Shown here: positions 45,587-57,821 of the stretch, in pieces
Layout of the letters: every line of letters begins with the position of its first letter
How positions within the stretch are numbered: position 1 is the first letter of the stretch
Assembly: GCA_016584495.1 (NCBI GenBank)
Contig: WAID01000015.1
Span: 1,054,501-1,118,500 of the forward strand
DNA length: 64,000 nt
Source: Celoporthe dispersa
Taxonomy: Eukaryota > Ascomycota > Sordariomycetes > Diaporthales > Cryphonectriaceae
Direction of reading: 5' to 3'
Translations under genes and position numbers: made by a program
The notes under the pieces: model-generated
Told to the model about the DNA's origin: nothing
What the model saw: only the letters and a program-made list of their open reading frames with translations
The model's database searches: none

Positions 45587-46986
45587 ATGAAAGCGTCACG
45601 ATACCTTCTCGTCTCCACCTTCAGCTGGCAGGCCTCGGCCCTCTTCCTGCCATGGATCCTCCACGTTAGAGGTGTCGACCTGGCCCGGCCAGAGGCAGAG
45701 ACCCGGGCGCCACCAGACCTGCCGCTGGACGACAAGAACATGAACCTGGCCCTTGATGTCGGCACCGGCACGGCCCCAGCAGGACCCGTCGTCACACCAC
45801 CGCCCTCCCAGGCTGTCGTGGAGCTGCTCCTCCAGCGGGCGACGTCCTCCTCCTCCGCCAGCAGTTCCAACACCTGGGAGAACGACCAGACCTGTGGCTG
45901 GTTCTCGTCCTTCTCCTCCAAGCCCTTCACCTGCGGATCGTCTCTGACCTGCGCTACCAACACCGACAATGTCGTCGCCTGCACCGCCGTGGACGTCGAC
46001 CACTTCTACACCGCCTGCCTGGACTACGAGGCGGTCCTGTCGTCCAAGTGTACCTCGGCGGGTCCCAAGACGGACTGCTGTACCGACAGCGCCTCGCCGG
46101 CCTGCGGGACCTACCTCTGGACGGGCTCCCCGACCCGCTCCATGTACCAGTGCCTCCCCACCGCGACCATCCTGCCCATGCTGGACGAGCCCTCGTTCGT
46201 CGTCGCCGCCCAGAGCAGCAGCAGCGCCGCGGCAAGCTCCAGCTCGGCGGCGGCGGCGGCCTCCCGGTCCTCGGCGGCGGCGGCCTCTTCTGCCTCCGCA
46301 GCCAGCCAGGCGGGCGCGCTCGGGGGCACCAGCGTCACGGTGACGACGACGGCGTCTGACGGCTCCAGCACGACGTTCACGGCTGTGGCGGGCGCGACGG
46401 GCACCGTGAGCGGGGTGACGTTCGTGACCAGCGTGCTGTACACGACGACCGGCAGCGACGGGTCGTCCACGACGTACACTGCCATCGCGGAGAACGGGAT
46501 CAGCGGGGCCAACGGGAGCAGCGGCACCAGCGGCACCAGCAGCGGACAGAGCGGCAGCGGCACCAACATCGGCGCCATCGTGGGAGGCGTCCTCGGCGGC
46601 CTCCTGGCCCTGCTCCTCCTGCTGATCGCCATGTGCTACATGATGCGCAAGCGCAACAACAAGTTCGCCCTCAAGCTGTGCGGCGGCAAGAGGAAGACCA
46701 AGAAGGAGAAGCACATCCACAACAAGGAGGTCAACGAGAACAACGTCGACAGGCGCGAGTACAACACGACATCCCCCTCCGGCAGCAAGGGCGGCGGCGG
46801 CTTCTCCCTCTCGCTGGGCGGCTCCGGCGGCTCGAAGAAGTCCAAGAAGGAGAAGAACATCACCAAGAACTACTTCTACGGCGACGAGGTCAAGAACGAC
46901 AACAGGTCGTATGACAAGCGCGCGTGGAAGGACAACCGCAAGTACGACAACCGGTCCGACTCGCACTCGCGTTCCGTCACACCCTC

Positions 46987-47019
<33 letters not shown>

Positions 47020-47776
47020 GCAGGACTTTCACTTCACGGTCAATGGCCAGGTGAGCGCAGACAGGCCGGCGCAGGGTGCGGCGGCATCGCGCGGCTACGA
47101 AGTGCCCGCCGACGAGGACCTTGTGGCCATCGCCGGACTCGGCGGTCGCGGCTCCTCCGGGCGCGAACAGACAAGCCAGCAGCAGCAGCAGCAGCAGCAG
47201 CGCCCCTCGCGCAACCAGTCGTACGACCCTGAATCCCGATCGCCATCGCAGAGCCCCGCGCGCGAGGAGGCCGTGGTCGCCGGAGCTGGAGGCACATCGA
47301 GGCGGGACCGGCGGAGGAAGCAGCGCAGACATGCACGCGGCGAGCGCACGCCCTCGCCTGAGCGGGAGTCCGAGCTCGAGTCCCCCACCAGTGACCCGGA
47401 GATGGGATATGCACGCGCGAGAGGTGTGCTGGGCGGACAGGGAGGGTACGAGGTGGAGCACGGCGGCGACGGCGGGTACCTGCCGCGTGAGCAGCTCCCT
47501 CAGCAGCCACAGCAGCCACAGCACGTGCACGTGCACGTGCATGTCCACGACCGGGACGACCGCGGCCGCGAGAGCGCGCAGGATCGACACCACGGCCAGG
47601 GAGAGCAGGCCTCTGGGGACGAGCTGGGAGACGAAGAGTGGGCACAGGCGCAGGAGCGCCACAGGGCGACCCATCGATATCATCCTAACTCGGGAAAACG
47701 CAACGTGCCGGCGTCGAGGAGCCCGTCGCCCCCGCGGGCGGGGCTGCCTGATGATTTTATTGGACGAGGTTTGTAA
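45587..47776 (+). CDS. Mid2-like single-pass surface protein with Cys-rich ectodomain and polyQ tail, 729 aa
   Basis: One exon, frame intact. Residues 1-20 (MKASRYLLVSTFSWQASALF) form a signal peptide. The ectodomain has paired cysteines (DQTCGWFSSFSSKPFTCGS, CATNTDNVVACTA, KTDCCTDSASPACG) and then a Ser/Ala-rich stalk. A single TM (GAIVGGVLGGLLALLLLLIA, about residues 329-350) precedes a basic MRKRNNK stop-transfer. The ~380-residue cytosolic tail is unusual: alternating Lys/Asn/Glu/Asp blocks (KKSKKEKNITKNY), two polyQ runs from CAG repeats (about 46988-47018 and 47179-47203) and a His/Val run near 47522. Architecture matches fungal cell-wall sensors of the Mid2/WSC style, which signal to Rho1, but the sequence family is not certain. 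Confidence 0.85.
46988..47018 (+). repeat. (CAG)n repeat encoding polyglutamine
   Basis: Nine or ten CAG/CCG codons in the cytosolic tail of the 45587-47776 gene; a second CAG run lies at about 47179-47203. Likely length-variable. Confidence 0.88.
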
Positions 47777-48122
47777 GAGTACTTGGTGGCGACACTTTTC
47801 GGAGGAAGGACACGGTAGTTGATCTCACCTTTTTGTGGTGGTTTGATCTTGGGTGTCTGCTTTTCGAAAGTTGTATGAAAAGACAAAGAGAGAAAGAGGA
47901 AGGCGAGTCAAGAGCGTCGTCTTTCCAAACATCTCCTACCCCACGGGGCGTGGCATGATCGGATTCATTAATGAGCAGATAGATGGAACGCATCATTATG
48001 ATTATGGAATGGACAACGGAATACTATTGAGCCACGGGATTCCCTTATTTTACATGGTAGTGAAGATATCCCGCTCTCTTGTCTGTGATTTGTATATGCC
48101 ATGTACACCATGAAACCTACAG

Positions 48123-48173
<51 letters not shown>

Positions 48174-48331
48174 GTCTCTGTCTAGTGATTTTTTTTATGA
48201 CGCGTCACTTCTCGCCAATATGCTATGCCCCGCATAATCAGCAACCAGAACACTTGCCTACCAGAACCACCACTGACTGACATGGGGTAACTGTCTATCT
48301 GGTCTAACTGTCTATCTCCCTCACCACCTCC
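47777..48331. other. Convergent 3' intergenic region with (TC)n repeat
   Basis: Contains a long (CT)n microsatellite at 48124-48168 followed by TCTGTCTCTGTC. No gene supported. Confidence 0.65.
48124..48168. repeat. (TC)n dinucleotide microsatellite
   Basis: About 22 uninterrupted TC units, continuing as TCTG variants, just past the 3' end of the dehydrogenase gene. Confidence 0.9.
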
Positions 48332-49756
48332 CTACAGCCGGCTGCTCCCCACCTTCTTGGTCTCCAGAAAGTGCATGTTCACAGGCGTAATAGCCTCCTT
48401 GCCCCCCAGCACAGCCAAGATGTTCCGCATGGCCAGCTCCTCGAATCCGATGTGGGTCTCGACCGTCCCGCCGGCATTATGGCAGGTCAGCATCAGCCGC
48501 CCAGGGTTCACCGCCGTCTTCCCGTCCGGCCCGGCCATCCTGCCGCCCTCCTCACCTGCGCCCGCCAGCTCCGTCCCCGCGAACCGGAGCAGGCGCGGGC
48601 TCACGCGCGGCTCGTCCCAGTGCACATCCAGCGCGGCAGCCGAGACGCGCCCGCTCTCCAGCGCGTCGGCCAGGGCGTCCTCGTCGACCAGCGAGCCGCG
48701 CGCAATGTTCACAAAGCGCGCGCCCTCGCGGAGCCAGCCCAGGCACTCGGCGCCCACCAGCGGCGCAGCGCCCGGGCTGGCGGGCGTGCACACGACGACG
48801 CAGTCCGAGACGCCCATCAGCTCGCGCAGGGTCGGGTGGAAGGTGGCGCCCAGGGAGCGCTCGACAGCCTCGGGCTTGCGGACCACGTCGGTGTAGTGGA
48901 CCTTCATGCCCATGGAGGGGTTCCCCAGCTTGGCGGCGATGAGCTGGCCGATCTTGCCGAGGCCTATGAGGCCCAGGGTGTGGCCGCGGGGGTTGTGGGA
49001 GTGGGCGGTGGTGTGGTTGTGGGAGAAGCGGAAGGCTGCCTCTGCGTCCGCGGGGGAGGCTGTCAGGTAGGGGATGGTGGCGGCGGACATGACCCAGGGG
49101 AGGTGGCGGAAGGTGGAGATGACCATGGCCACGGCGAAGTCGGCCACGGACTCGGCGGCGGCTAGGCCACCATTGCAGTAGATGACGCCTTTTTCGAGCG
49201 TGTTAGTAAGTATACCTTGTGTTGTGTCCACTCCTGCCTCTCCCCTTCCTTCCCTCCTTCCCTCTTTACCTCATTCCCTCCAACCCTCCTTCCTTCCTTC
49301 CTTCCTTCCATCCCTCTATCCTTCCTTCTTTCCCTTAATCACCAATCCTCCTCCTCCTCCTCCTCTTCCTCCTCCTAGAGAAGAGTAGAGCAGGCATCTA
49401 GGACGACAGAAGGAAAGAAAAGAAAAAAAACTTACCCTTCTTCCCCAACAGCTCAGTATCAGCCCAGTCGAACCCGGCCCCCGCACTCGCAAACACCCTC
49501 ACGCTGTCCGGCAGCAGATCAATGAGCTCGGCATCCCACCTGCCCATCTCCCCGCCCGTGCCCCAGAACGGCCGAAAGATGGCAGAAAAGTCGCCCACCG
49601 CCTCTCGCGCAGGGCTCGTATGAACTCGGCACGCTCGCGCTCGGGTGCGCTGGGGCGAACTACGGTGCACTGCGAGGCGAGGAGGGCGTAGGTGTCGGGG
49701 TTATACTTTATGGGGTCGCCTATGTGGAGGACGATGGGCTTGGCCGGTGGTGCCAT
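48332..49756 (-). CDS. D-isomer-specific 2-hydroxyacid dehydrogenase (one frame break)
   Basis: NAD(P)-dependent oxidoreductase interconverting a D-2-hydroxyacid and 2-oxoacid; cytosolic. Exon 1 (49436-49756) starts MAPPAKPIVLHIGDPIKYN and ends in FASAGAGFDWADTELLGKK; the intron (49189-49435, GTAAGT...AAAAG) carries a TTCC-rich repeat; exon 2 resumes GVIYCNGGLAAAESVADF. Motifs: GLIGLGKIGQLIAAK (Rossmann GxGxxG), VVVCTPASP, RFVNIARGSLVDEDAL (Arg), ALDVHWDEPRV (Glu) and LTCHNAGGTVE (His). Exon 1 has a frame break at about 49602-49610, inside RALRE|AVGDF, consistent with a duplicated AG (two surplus bases) or one missing base. Corrected length 391 aa. Resembles fungal D-mandelate dehydrogenase-like enzymes; substrate unknown. 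Confidence 0.9.
49250..49345. repeat. TTCC-rich microsatellite inside an intron
   Basis: Imperfect (TTCC/TCCC)n tract within the 247-nt intron of the 2-hydroxyacid dehydrogenase gene, followed by a (CTC)n run to about 49378. Confidence 0.8.
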
Positions 49757-52039
49757 TGTGTTTGTGTGTGTTGGTGGGTGGTGGAGGAGCTCTGGTCAGA
49801 AGTCTGACCTATCTTGGTGTGAGAGAGAGAAAGGGAGGTGGGAGAGAGAGACCATGTAAGCGTGAGTCTGGATCTTGTCACGGAGGGTGCAGTGGTGACC
49901 TCGCAAGAGAGGACCGTGGACCGTCATCAACCAGCCTGGACCTGAAGCTGCAGCAGAGTTACATCAACGGGAGAGGCTGTCCAGCGCAGAACCGGTTAAT
50001 CCCAACACGACCTTGGCAGGCGGAAATGTGAGAAAGACAGGTGACGACAAGCCACCGGGTAAATGTGCTGATGGGCTAGGCAATCTCTCCCTCCAAGATG
50101 TCCTCTCTCTGTCAACGATAGAGGTCGCTGACAGGTCTTGTAGCGGTAAGTGAGGCGGACAAGTCCGGGTCGTGTGCCCTGACCAGAGAGAGGGGGACAC
50201 GCCACCTCGGCGGCTCCCAAGCCATTTTATACTCACATATCTTCTTCCTCTGCTCCCCTCCCTCCCCCGCTCCTCCCTCTGCGTGTCCCTGTACCAGGCC
50301 ACACTCCTTACACTGCGAGTCAGAGTCTCCTCGTCTTGGTGGATGCACTCGAGACATCAAGCACGAAGGGGCCCGCCATGATGAATTAATTACCGCATCC
50401 ACTTTAGGTCATTTCCCCCGCGCGCCAGCTTTTGAAAAAGTCTGGGGTAAAAAGTCCGGATTCTGGAGCCCTGCAGTCGTCTTTTTGCTTCCTGACCCGC
50501 AGAAAGTGCCCATCAGACTGGATCATGATGTTGGTAAACCCACAGTGGACCTGCCCAGGTGCTTTGGAAAAACTCACTCCCGGCTCATGAAAAGGGTCGG
50601 GAGGTGTGAAGGTGGGACTGGACCATCTCTGGCAGCACTGTCACCCTTTCGAGTTCGCTACCACGCTTCACCTCACCACCAAGTAGTCACTATGCTGTAC
50701 TACGTAGGGGACCTCGGGAGCCAGAATCATCCTCACCTCACAGGGCACTCGATGCAGCCTCTTGGTCCACTTGCAAGAAGCTAGAGGAAAGCCGTTGTGG
50801 GTAGCAGTCTGAACGCCACGGCGCCCGCCAGGTGGCAAGCTACAGGACTGCAGATCCCGGGGATACAGGGTGACAGTGCTAAGCAAGAGCCCACGAAACG
50901 TCAGCCCTAGCAAGACTCGCGCCACGGAATCAGCTTGCTGTGTTGTATAAACATGATCATGTCCCTCCGCATCATTATCATTGCCCTCAGGTAGTGATTA
51001 CGTAGGCACATGGTGTAGAGATCACACCTCAAAAACTGGTTTGGTTAATGCGTACAAGGAAGACTGCAGGAGATACCCCGGCAGCCTGGGCAGACAGCAA
51101 ATGGGTCGAGTGTAACCTGCCTCGGTTTCCCTCAGCAACCTCACCACTCCGGATATCAGCGAGCTGAGCCGTTGGTAGATTGGAGGGGGTTGGCGAAGAA
51201 CACAGCTTTCTCTCTAGTCAAGTTTCACCGAGCACGTCACGGCATTAAAAAGACCGAAGATTCCAAAAAAAATCGGGCCTCTGTATCAGCGCCCACTCTA
51301 TAAAAAAAGTTATAAATGGCCATCATTGATACTCCTTCCAATACGGCTGTAAGCCTGCCCGGGTGGAGCAGCGGACAGCCTGGCTTATCCAGTGAGGAAT
51401 CCAAAAGACAGGGCCTCTTCCCAGCGGTTATGCAGCATATGTCTGAGGACGGACAATCGCTGAACCGAGTAAGGTGGTGCGCAACAAGAGGTGAGAATAA
51501 TACTCGTCTGAATAACGACATCAGCGCACGATATTTTAGCCACGCCTACAATGCATGTAATTTTAATAAGACCCGGAAGCGCATGTTCCTCCCCACCCCC
51601 CCTAGCCCCCAAGTTCCATAGCTATTTCGTCCTCGTGGCGTTAGCGACCAAGACAAATGAAAAGGAAAGAAAAAGAAGAAGAAAAAAAAAAGGCGGGTGG
51701 CGAGGGGTTGCACATACCCGTCCTTCAAGGTGGTGTGCAGCTGTCTGTGCAACGACGACAGTAACCAATTAAGGAGATCGACCGCTTCCCGTCTGCCGTT
51801 TCCTGATAGGTTCCTCTGAACAGGTGTGCTCCGGAGCATATACCAACTTCTATACTACGTTTGCGTCCGTACATGTGACACATTGCTAAATATACTTGAG
51901 CCTGCGGCGGTTGGGGGTGGGGAGGAGCGCCACCGGATTGGCTTGAACGCCTGCTGGTGGTGTCTTACATGCATGCAGCATAAGCTGATGCTGAAAACGG
52001 GTTGCCCACGCATACACAAAAGAAATACAAGGGACGATG

Positions 52040-52072
<33 letters not shown>

Positions 52073-52824
52073 CAGTCATTCCTCCCTACTACTACCATCT
52101 ATACGCCTTTACGCGACGGGAATGAAGAGCCCTTGTCCAGACTTCCCGCCCGGCAATGATCCTCTCTCGGGACGGACAAACTGGCCCCCTCCCCTCCCCC
52201 CCCCTCTTCCCTCTTCCCTCTTCCTCTTCCCACGTGGGACGATCCCAATCAATACTACGCCGGTCACAGCCCCCCTCCGCCCTCAAGAGAGCCATCGAGT
52301 GTAGCTTCTGTGCTCGCAGCTCTCGCACGGTGGGGACGGTTGGGGCAAAATCATGCTGTGGTAGTATCAGGGCACCACAGGCAGGATTCTCTGCAGGTTG
52401 ACCGCGTAGGTTGGCCCTTTTTTTCTTTTTGTTCCCCTCCCCGACAGGCTCTGGTCATTGATTCGTGGGATGTGTCGAGAGACGGAATAAGAGCAATAAA
52501 CGTGGTATAGGCACCTTTGCCGCATGCCCACAGGGTATATAAGCTTGTGGCTGCCATGACCGCATGTAGTAGACCTGGATCCTACCCAACCCTCAGCCTG
52601 GTGGGGTGAACCTGACCATGCCATCTCCTTTTGGTCGATCTCTTGGATGAGGGCTCAGAGGGCACATAAGCTCTCGACCTTCCGTCTGATCTCTCCCGCC
52701 GGCCCTCTTTGACATCAGAAATGTTTGTTTGGCACCCATGGGCTCTCTCCACACCGCTCCAAGCTTTCCCGCCACCACCGCCCCGGGAGTTGACCTCCAT
52801 GGGTATTCGCCACTCTGAAGCACA
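49757..52824. other. 3.1-kb intergenic region
   Basis: No frame with protein character or domain. Contains a (CA)n repeat at 52041-52071, an A/G-rich run near 51660-51692 and a CT/CCC-rich stretch near 52170-52230. Presumably promoter DNA of the divergent flanking genes; a spliced non-coding or very short gene cannot be excluded by eye. Confidence 0.5.
52041..52071. repeat. (CA)n dinucleotide microsatellite
   Basis: About 15 AC units in intergenic DNA upstream of the rhodopsin-domain gene. Confidence 0.9.
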
Positions 52825-54143
52825 ATGAGCCTTCATGAGCAGGCCATCGGCCTCTTCGTCTTCTTTCCTGTCCTGACGACCATCACACTTGGGCTTCGGC
52901 TGTTTGTGCGCACGAGATTATGTAGGGGTGGGTTTGGCTGGGACGATGTCGCCCTCATCATCACGTGGGTAAGGAAGAGCCATGACATCCCAAGAGACCG
53001 ACCTCCAGCGTTGCGCTTCTGACGATGCTGACAATGAACACACAGGTCGGCTTCATTCTCTGGGTTGGACTCGCCTGGAAATCCATCACATACGAGTTCA
53101 ACTCACCCGAGTTCATAAAGGTATGTCGTCGTCAGGGCTGCCTCCTCCTCCTCCTCTCTCATCATACACATCACTGACGCGAGAGCCTCAGTATGTATCC
53201 GCCAAGAACGACGTGTGCTACATCATCAGCGGCACGGTGAAGATCAGCGTGGCCCTCGTGCTGTACCGGTTAGACCACCGCCTGTTCATACGCGTGATCC
53301 TCATCACCGACATGATCATCTGCGCCCTCTGGACCGTCGTCGTCACCCTTATCCTCGGTGTGGGCTGCACGGGCAACAGCCCCATGGCCCTGGATGCCTC
53401 CGTGTGCGAGGCGACCAACTATGCGCAGGAGGCCTCGTATGTGGTCTTCAACGGGGCCCATGTGCTCATCCCCATCATTATCCTCTGGGGTGTGCATATC
53501 CTCGGCAACCTGAAGTGGGCCGTTGTGTCTCTGTTTGCTATTGGACTGCTGTAAGTCTTGCCTTGATCATATGTTCCATCTCGTCTCAGCTCATACTGGG
53601 ATGGACTATGCGTATCGATGTTGCAGTGTTGCTTACCGGTTCTTTTTCTTCTTCTTCTGCATTAGTGCTGTTATAGCTGCGGCCATGAAACTTCACTATT
53701 ATGTCGTCTTATACCACCCGACGCCCACCACGGACTACGCCGCCCTCTCGCTCCTGACCACCATCTGGGCAGCAGTAGAGCACGGCCTGTCCTTCTTCGC
53801 AGCGTCCATCCTCGCCATCAAGCCCTTCTTCACATACATGTCCAAGTCCCTATCCGGCACCATCCACGGTGGGGGCAGCAGTCACAAGAACGACGTCTCG
53901 GGCCGCAGCGACTCGCTCGGCGCCGCCTCGAAAGCTTCGGCTTGGCCGGACAGCCCCGGATCGGCGGAGATGGGCGTGATCGGCGTGCGCAACGAGGTGG
54001 AGGTGCACAGCGTGTATGATGTCGAGGGCGACCTGAGAGATCCGGCGTACACCGTGGATGTGTACAATGAGAGCACCAGGAGGCTGGTGATGGGCAGCAG
54101 TAAGGAGGATGTGGGTGTAGGTGTAGGCGCCAGCCCTGCGTGA
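52825..54143 (+). CDS. Fungal rhodopsin-domain (SAT4 family) integral membrane protein
   Basis: Seven-TM protein of the Pezizomycotina SAT4/fungal-rhodopsin family, many members of which are of unknown function; not a retinal opsin. Four exons: 52825-52968, 53046-53120, 53192-53550, 53666-54143; introns GTAAGG...CACAG, GTATGT...CTCAG, GTAAGT...ATTAG, all in phase; total 351 aa. Hallmarks: LFVFFPVLTTITLGLRLFVR, GFGWDDVALIITW, ILWVGLAWKSITYEF, a block with SAKNDVCYIISGTVKISVAL, CEATNYAQEASYVVFNGAHV (helix 6 region) and HPTPTTDYAALSLLTTIWAAVEH, where the late acidic residue is family-typical. The C-terminal tail is hydrophilic and Ser/Gly/Asp-rich, with VEVHSVYDVEGD. No frame breaks. Distinguished from CFEM-GPCRs by lack of a Cys-rich ectodomain. 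Confidence 0.92.
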
Positions 54144-57100
54144 AAGGCTGTAGAATGCTACACGTGGTCCCTCGATAGGCGCAGCAACTTTGAACTTCGG
54201 GAAAAGATAAAACAAAAACAAGAAGAAATACTTGTCAACTACGTTGCCGTGCTTGATAGGGCTGCCTCTCGATCCTCGTTCTTAATGCCTTGGAATGTTA
54301 GGCAGCCGAGTGAATGGCTGAGGCCTCGGAGCACATTGGCAACGATACAGCGAGGTGCAGCAAAACCAGCTGGCTCGATGCAGTACTCGTTGCAAGCCAG
54401 CAATACTTTGCCCAAGGCTCATGGGGGCCTTGACGCTCAGTCTGCAGCAGGAAGGCGATCCCTCAAGCAGATTGTCTTGGGGGCACGAGAAATTCGTGTG
54501 GGGGCCTAGGACTTGGGCCTTATCAATGATGAAAGACGACACAGGGAATCTCCATCTCCATCCATCCCAATGATTCTTGGAGGCTATGTTCTCGCTTGTT
54601 CCCAGAGGCTCAGGTCCACTCGGAAAGATAGAGAAAGGGAGTCTGCGACTCATGAGACGAACCCCTTTCCACGCCTAGAGAGAAATGACCCGGCTTTGGT
54701 CTGGCGTAATGCCCTTGGACGAAGGGGAGATCTCTCTGTTCGAAACATATCGCTGGCCAGCCGAGTTCGACCTGATTCGTAGGTCTGATGCGTGACTGAA
54801 TGGTCCCACATCCTATCATCTCGAAAAGTGATCGCTCTCGAGAACGCCTAATCGAGGGCCCCCAACGGGTTGATCCGGACCGCCTTGGGCGGCTCTGCTC
54901 AGCGCGGCTCAGACCACGGCACGCATGGCACGCATGGCCATCGAGCCAATGCACGGAGGACAAGAAGACACCCGGTCAGGCGGCGCTAAGAGGCTGCATG
55001 AGACCCGATGATGTGTCCACTGCGCCACCGGATTTTTTTTCCTTCCTCTCCTCCTTGACATCCAATGTCTCTCCTGTGGCAATGTCTTGACCTTAGCATG
55101 ATGGTTCGAAAAGGGAGGGAGCGTAGTGGGTGGTGCATTTGGGGTCTGTCCAACAACTGTACAACCTGATTGGAATGGTGATGAGGGATCCAAGCTGTGA
55201 ACCTGAGGGCGGCCAGAAGACGAGACCTGTATAGCCAGAAAGTATGTCCAGTCATCGTCTCAGAACCCATCAGACTCGAGGCAGCGACCTCGTCCTCGAC
55301 CTGGACGACATGTCAGAAGTGGTCGAAGTGTCAAGGTGGAAAAAGTCCCGAGGGCGAACCGAGACGTTGGGACCAGAGGTCCACAAGTCTAGCAGGGCTG
55401 CGTAGGGTCATGACCCCTTGGCCAGACGTCAACGTGAAGGCTTCCTGACCTCATTGCTTCCTGATCTCATCGACAGAAGCAAAGAGCCCCCCAGACACCT
55501 GACATGCCTATATGCACAGAAGCCTGCAGCCTGGTGGGGGGGAGGAGACAAGGCATCGGAAGCGAGGTGAAGGGGCCACCACGGCAGAGTGCCTCAGTAC
55601 TACAGTACAAGGAAGGTACCATGGTACATGCGGTACGGTACGTATCCCTGCATCCCTCCCTGGCCCTGCTGTGTTTGACAGGGATCGTGGACAAGAGGCC
55701 AGCGCACGCGATGATTGGCGTATTGAAGAATATGGGGACCAGAATGCAGCCAATGAACAGTGAGCAGAGGCCCTGCTGCAGGGATGAGCTTGGAGGAGGG
55801 AAGAGACTCGTCCGGGGCTCCAAGGTTTCCCTGAGTGAGATGTTGTATCCCTCTCTTGCGGCCCCCCCTCTCCTCCTCATCCTCCTCCGCCTTTCTTCGT
55901 CTTCTGTGCCGTCTTCGATTGACCTTCTCCATCTGGACACTCGAGAGCGACCACTGGCTGTTCCCTCTCACAATCATCCTGCGATCCTGACCTGTCGTCC
56001 TCTGGTCGGACGATCCGCTTGCAGGTTCGGTTCAGGATTTATTCCCGTGCATGTGCGCGTGTGTCCCCCAAATTTTAGGGGCGTCTAATTCCCAATCTCG
56101 ACCCTCCGCCCTTGCATGAGACATCTGTCTTCTCCTGCATTCTGCATTGCGCCCGCATCTACACAGTCAAATCAGAAGCCACTTTACGCGGTGCGTGGGT
56201 GTTTTATCGCGAAAGTCGCACGTCATACGCGTACGCAGGGATCCGTCTCCTGGCGGTCTTCCATTTATATCACACGCCCACACTCGGCGACGAGACAAGG
56301 GAGGGGGGAGAGAGAGAAGACCCATCTTACAGCGCTCACAGCGGCCCTGTCACTGGTCCCAAAGCCGTCACTCGTACGAGATCCCCCGTCCCTCCCCCCT
56401 CCCCCATCATGTACCTCTGACACCCCTCTGCTTATCGCCTCACTGTTCCCCTCCCGCCCCAACAGCTCAGGGCACGAACTGACCTGTGCCCCTGCCCCTC
56501 CCCCTTCACTTCGCAACCGTCACTTCTCTCCTCCACCGACCATTCAACTAGGTCTGCTTCGCACTCTTCACTGTCCCTAAACTCTCAAGGGAAACCTATT
56601 GTCCATTATTCCCTTGCCCTTGTTGACCCTTCACATCGAGGCCGACCCGTCCATCTGACTCTTCTGATTTCAGGCCGAGATCGAAATTCCCATCTGCAGG
56701 CAGCGCCTCAGCAGGGGGCATGCCGGTCTAAACACCACACCACAGCCATTGCAGAGGCACAGATCAGACCTCGGCCCTATCAGCACCTTCGTCCACAGCC
56801 CACGCCATCTGCAGGCACTTCCTGCTCTGGAACAGGACAGCGACGTCTCACCAGGGTGGGAGATCCGTCCTCAGACCATCGGTCCAATCGAAACACTACG
56901 ACGGCCAACCTCTGCCCGCCTGACGATCCACCTACTGCGAGGCACTGCACTGGCCTGACCAGGTACATCGACACTAGACCGTCTGGAGGCCCTCCCTCAG
57001 GCTAAGTCGACCGCCAAGCCAAGGTACCAATCCGCCTGACCTGCGGCTTGCCTGCTTCCTCGTCTTCGCATAAACTTGGTCTCGTCCGTACTGGGCCCCC

Positions 57101-57821
57101 CACCTGCTGAGACCTCACCATCCATCTCGCGCCGATCTGACCCGGCTCACTTGTCTCTCAGTCTCACTCCAAAAATCTTATCTTCCCGGTCCCGAGGATC
57201 GTACTGTGGTACCAGTGACCACCTGGCAGGACGCCGCCTCTGCGCTGCTAGCAAGTTGAGCGCAATAAGACAATAGCCCTCCCACACACAAGCACACACA
57301 CACACACCCCCCTTTTCGCCTCTCAGCCCAGCTGTCTTAGGATCTCTTTTCCCCCCCCCCCTCTTCCTTACTTTCTTCCCCTTCACACGTTCTCGAGCCC
57401 GTTCAAATTCAAGATTCTACTGCCGTTTCATCCTCCTCTCAACCCCTCTGTCGACCTCGAGTTCAAGATCAATTATCGGCTCCACAGTCGCGTACAGAGT
57501 TGATCCCCACCGAGTCCGACACCCTCGTCGGTTTTAGACTCCACCGCACAGCATTGGCCAGGTGCGCGCACTATCCGCACTCAATCTGTGGCCCGAGTCC
57601 AGGAACATCTGCACTGCAGTCTGACGGTCCGACCACCAAACCCAATCGGAGCTCCATTGGCCTGCCTGGGTGTTCTCCTCTCGGATCATCAACAACACGT
57701 CGTGCATCGGGCTAGCACAGGCACGATACAGGCCTGCCCACCGGCGTGCTCGACAGACGACTGTTTGTTTGTTTTGTCGTCGCGAAAAGGTTCAATCGGA
57801 TCCACCAGTCCACCGCACACA
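54144..57821. other. 3.7-kb gene-free region, likely promoter and long CT-rich leader
   Basis: No convincing coding frame on either strand. From about 56100 to 57820 the plus strand is strongly CT-rich, as in long spliced leaders of Sordariomycete cell-cycle genes, with a C12 run near 57350 and a CA run near 57290. Contains the GTAC palindrome cluster at 55595-55642. Confidence 0.5.
55595..55642. repeat. Cluster of GTAC palindromes
   Basis: Six GTAC tetramers in 48 nt, including the 12-nt perfect palindrome GTACCATGGTAC at 55616-55627, which recurs at 63715-63726. Confidence 0.75.

Noticed and set aside
51826..52125. 99-aa frame across the 52041 CA repeat
   Set aside because: Half of it is the dinucleotide repeat (Thr-His run); no protein features.
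55467..55940. 157-aa minus-strand and 194-aa plus-strand overlapping frames
   Set aside because: No domain, no splice signals in order, and atypical codon use compared with the recognised genes.
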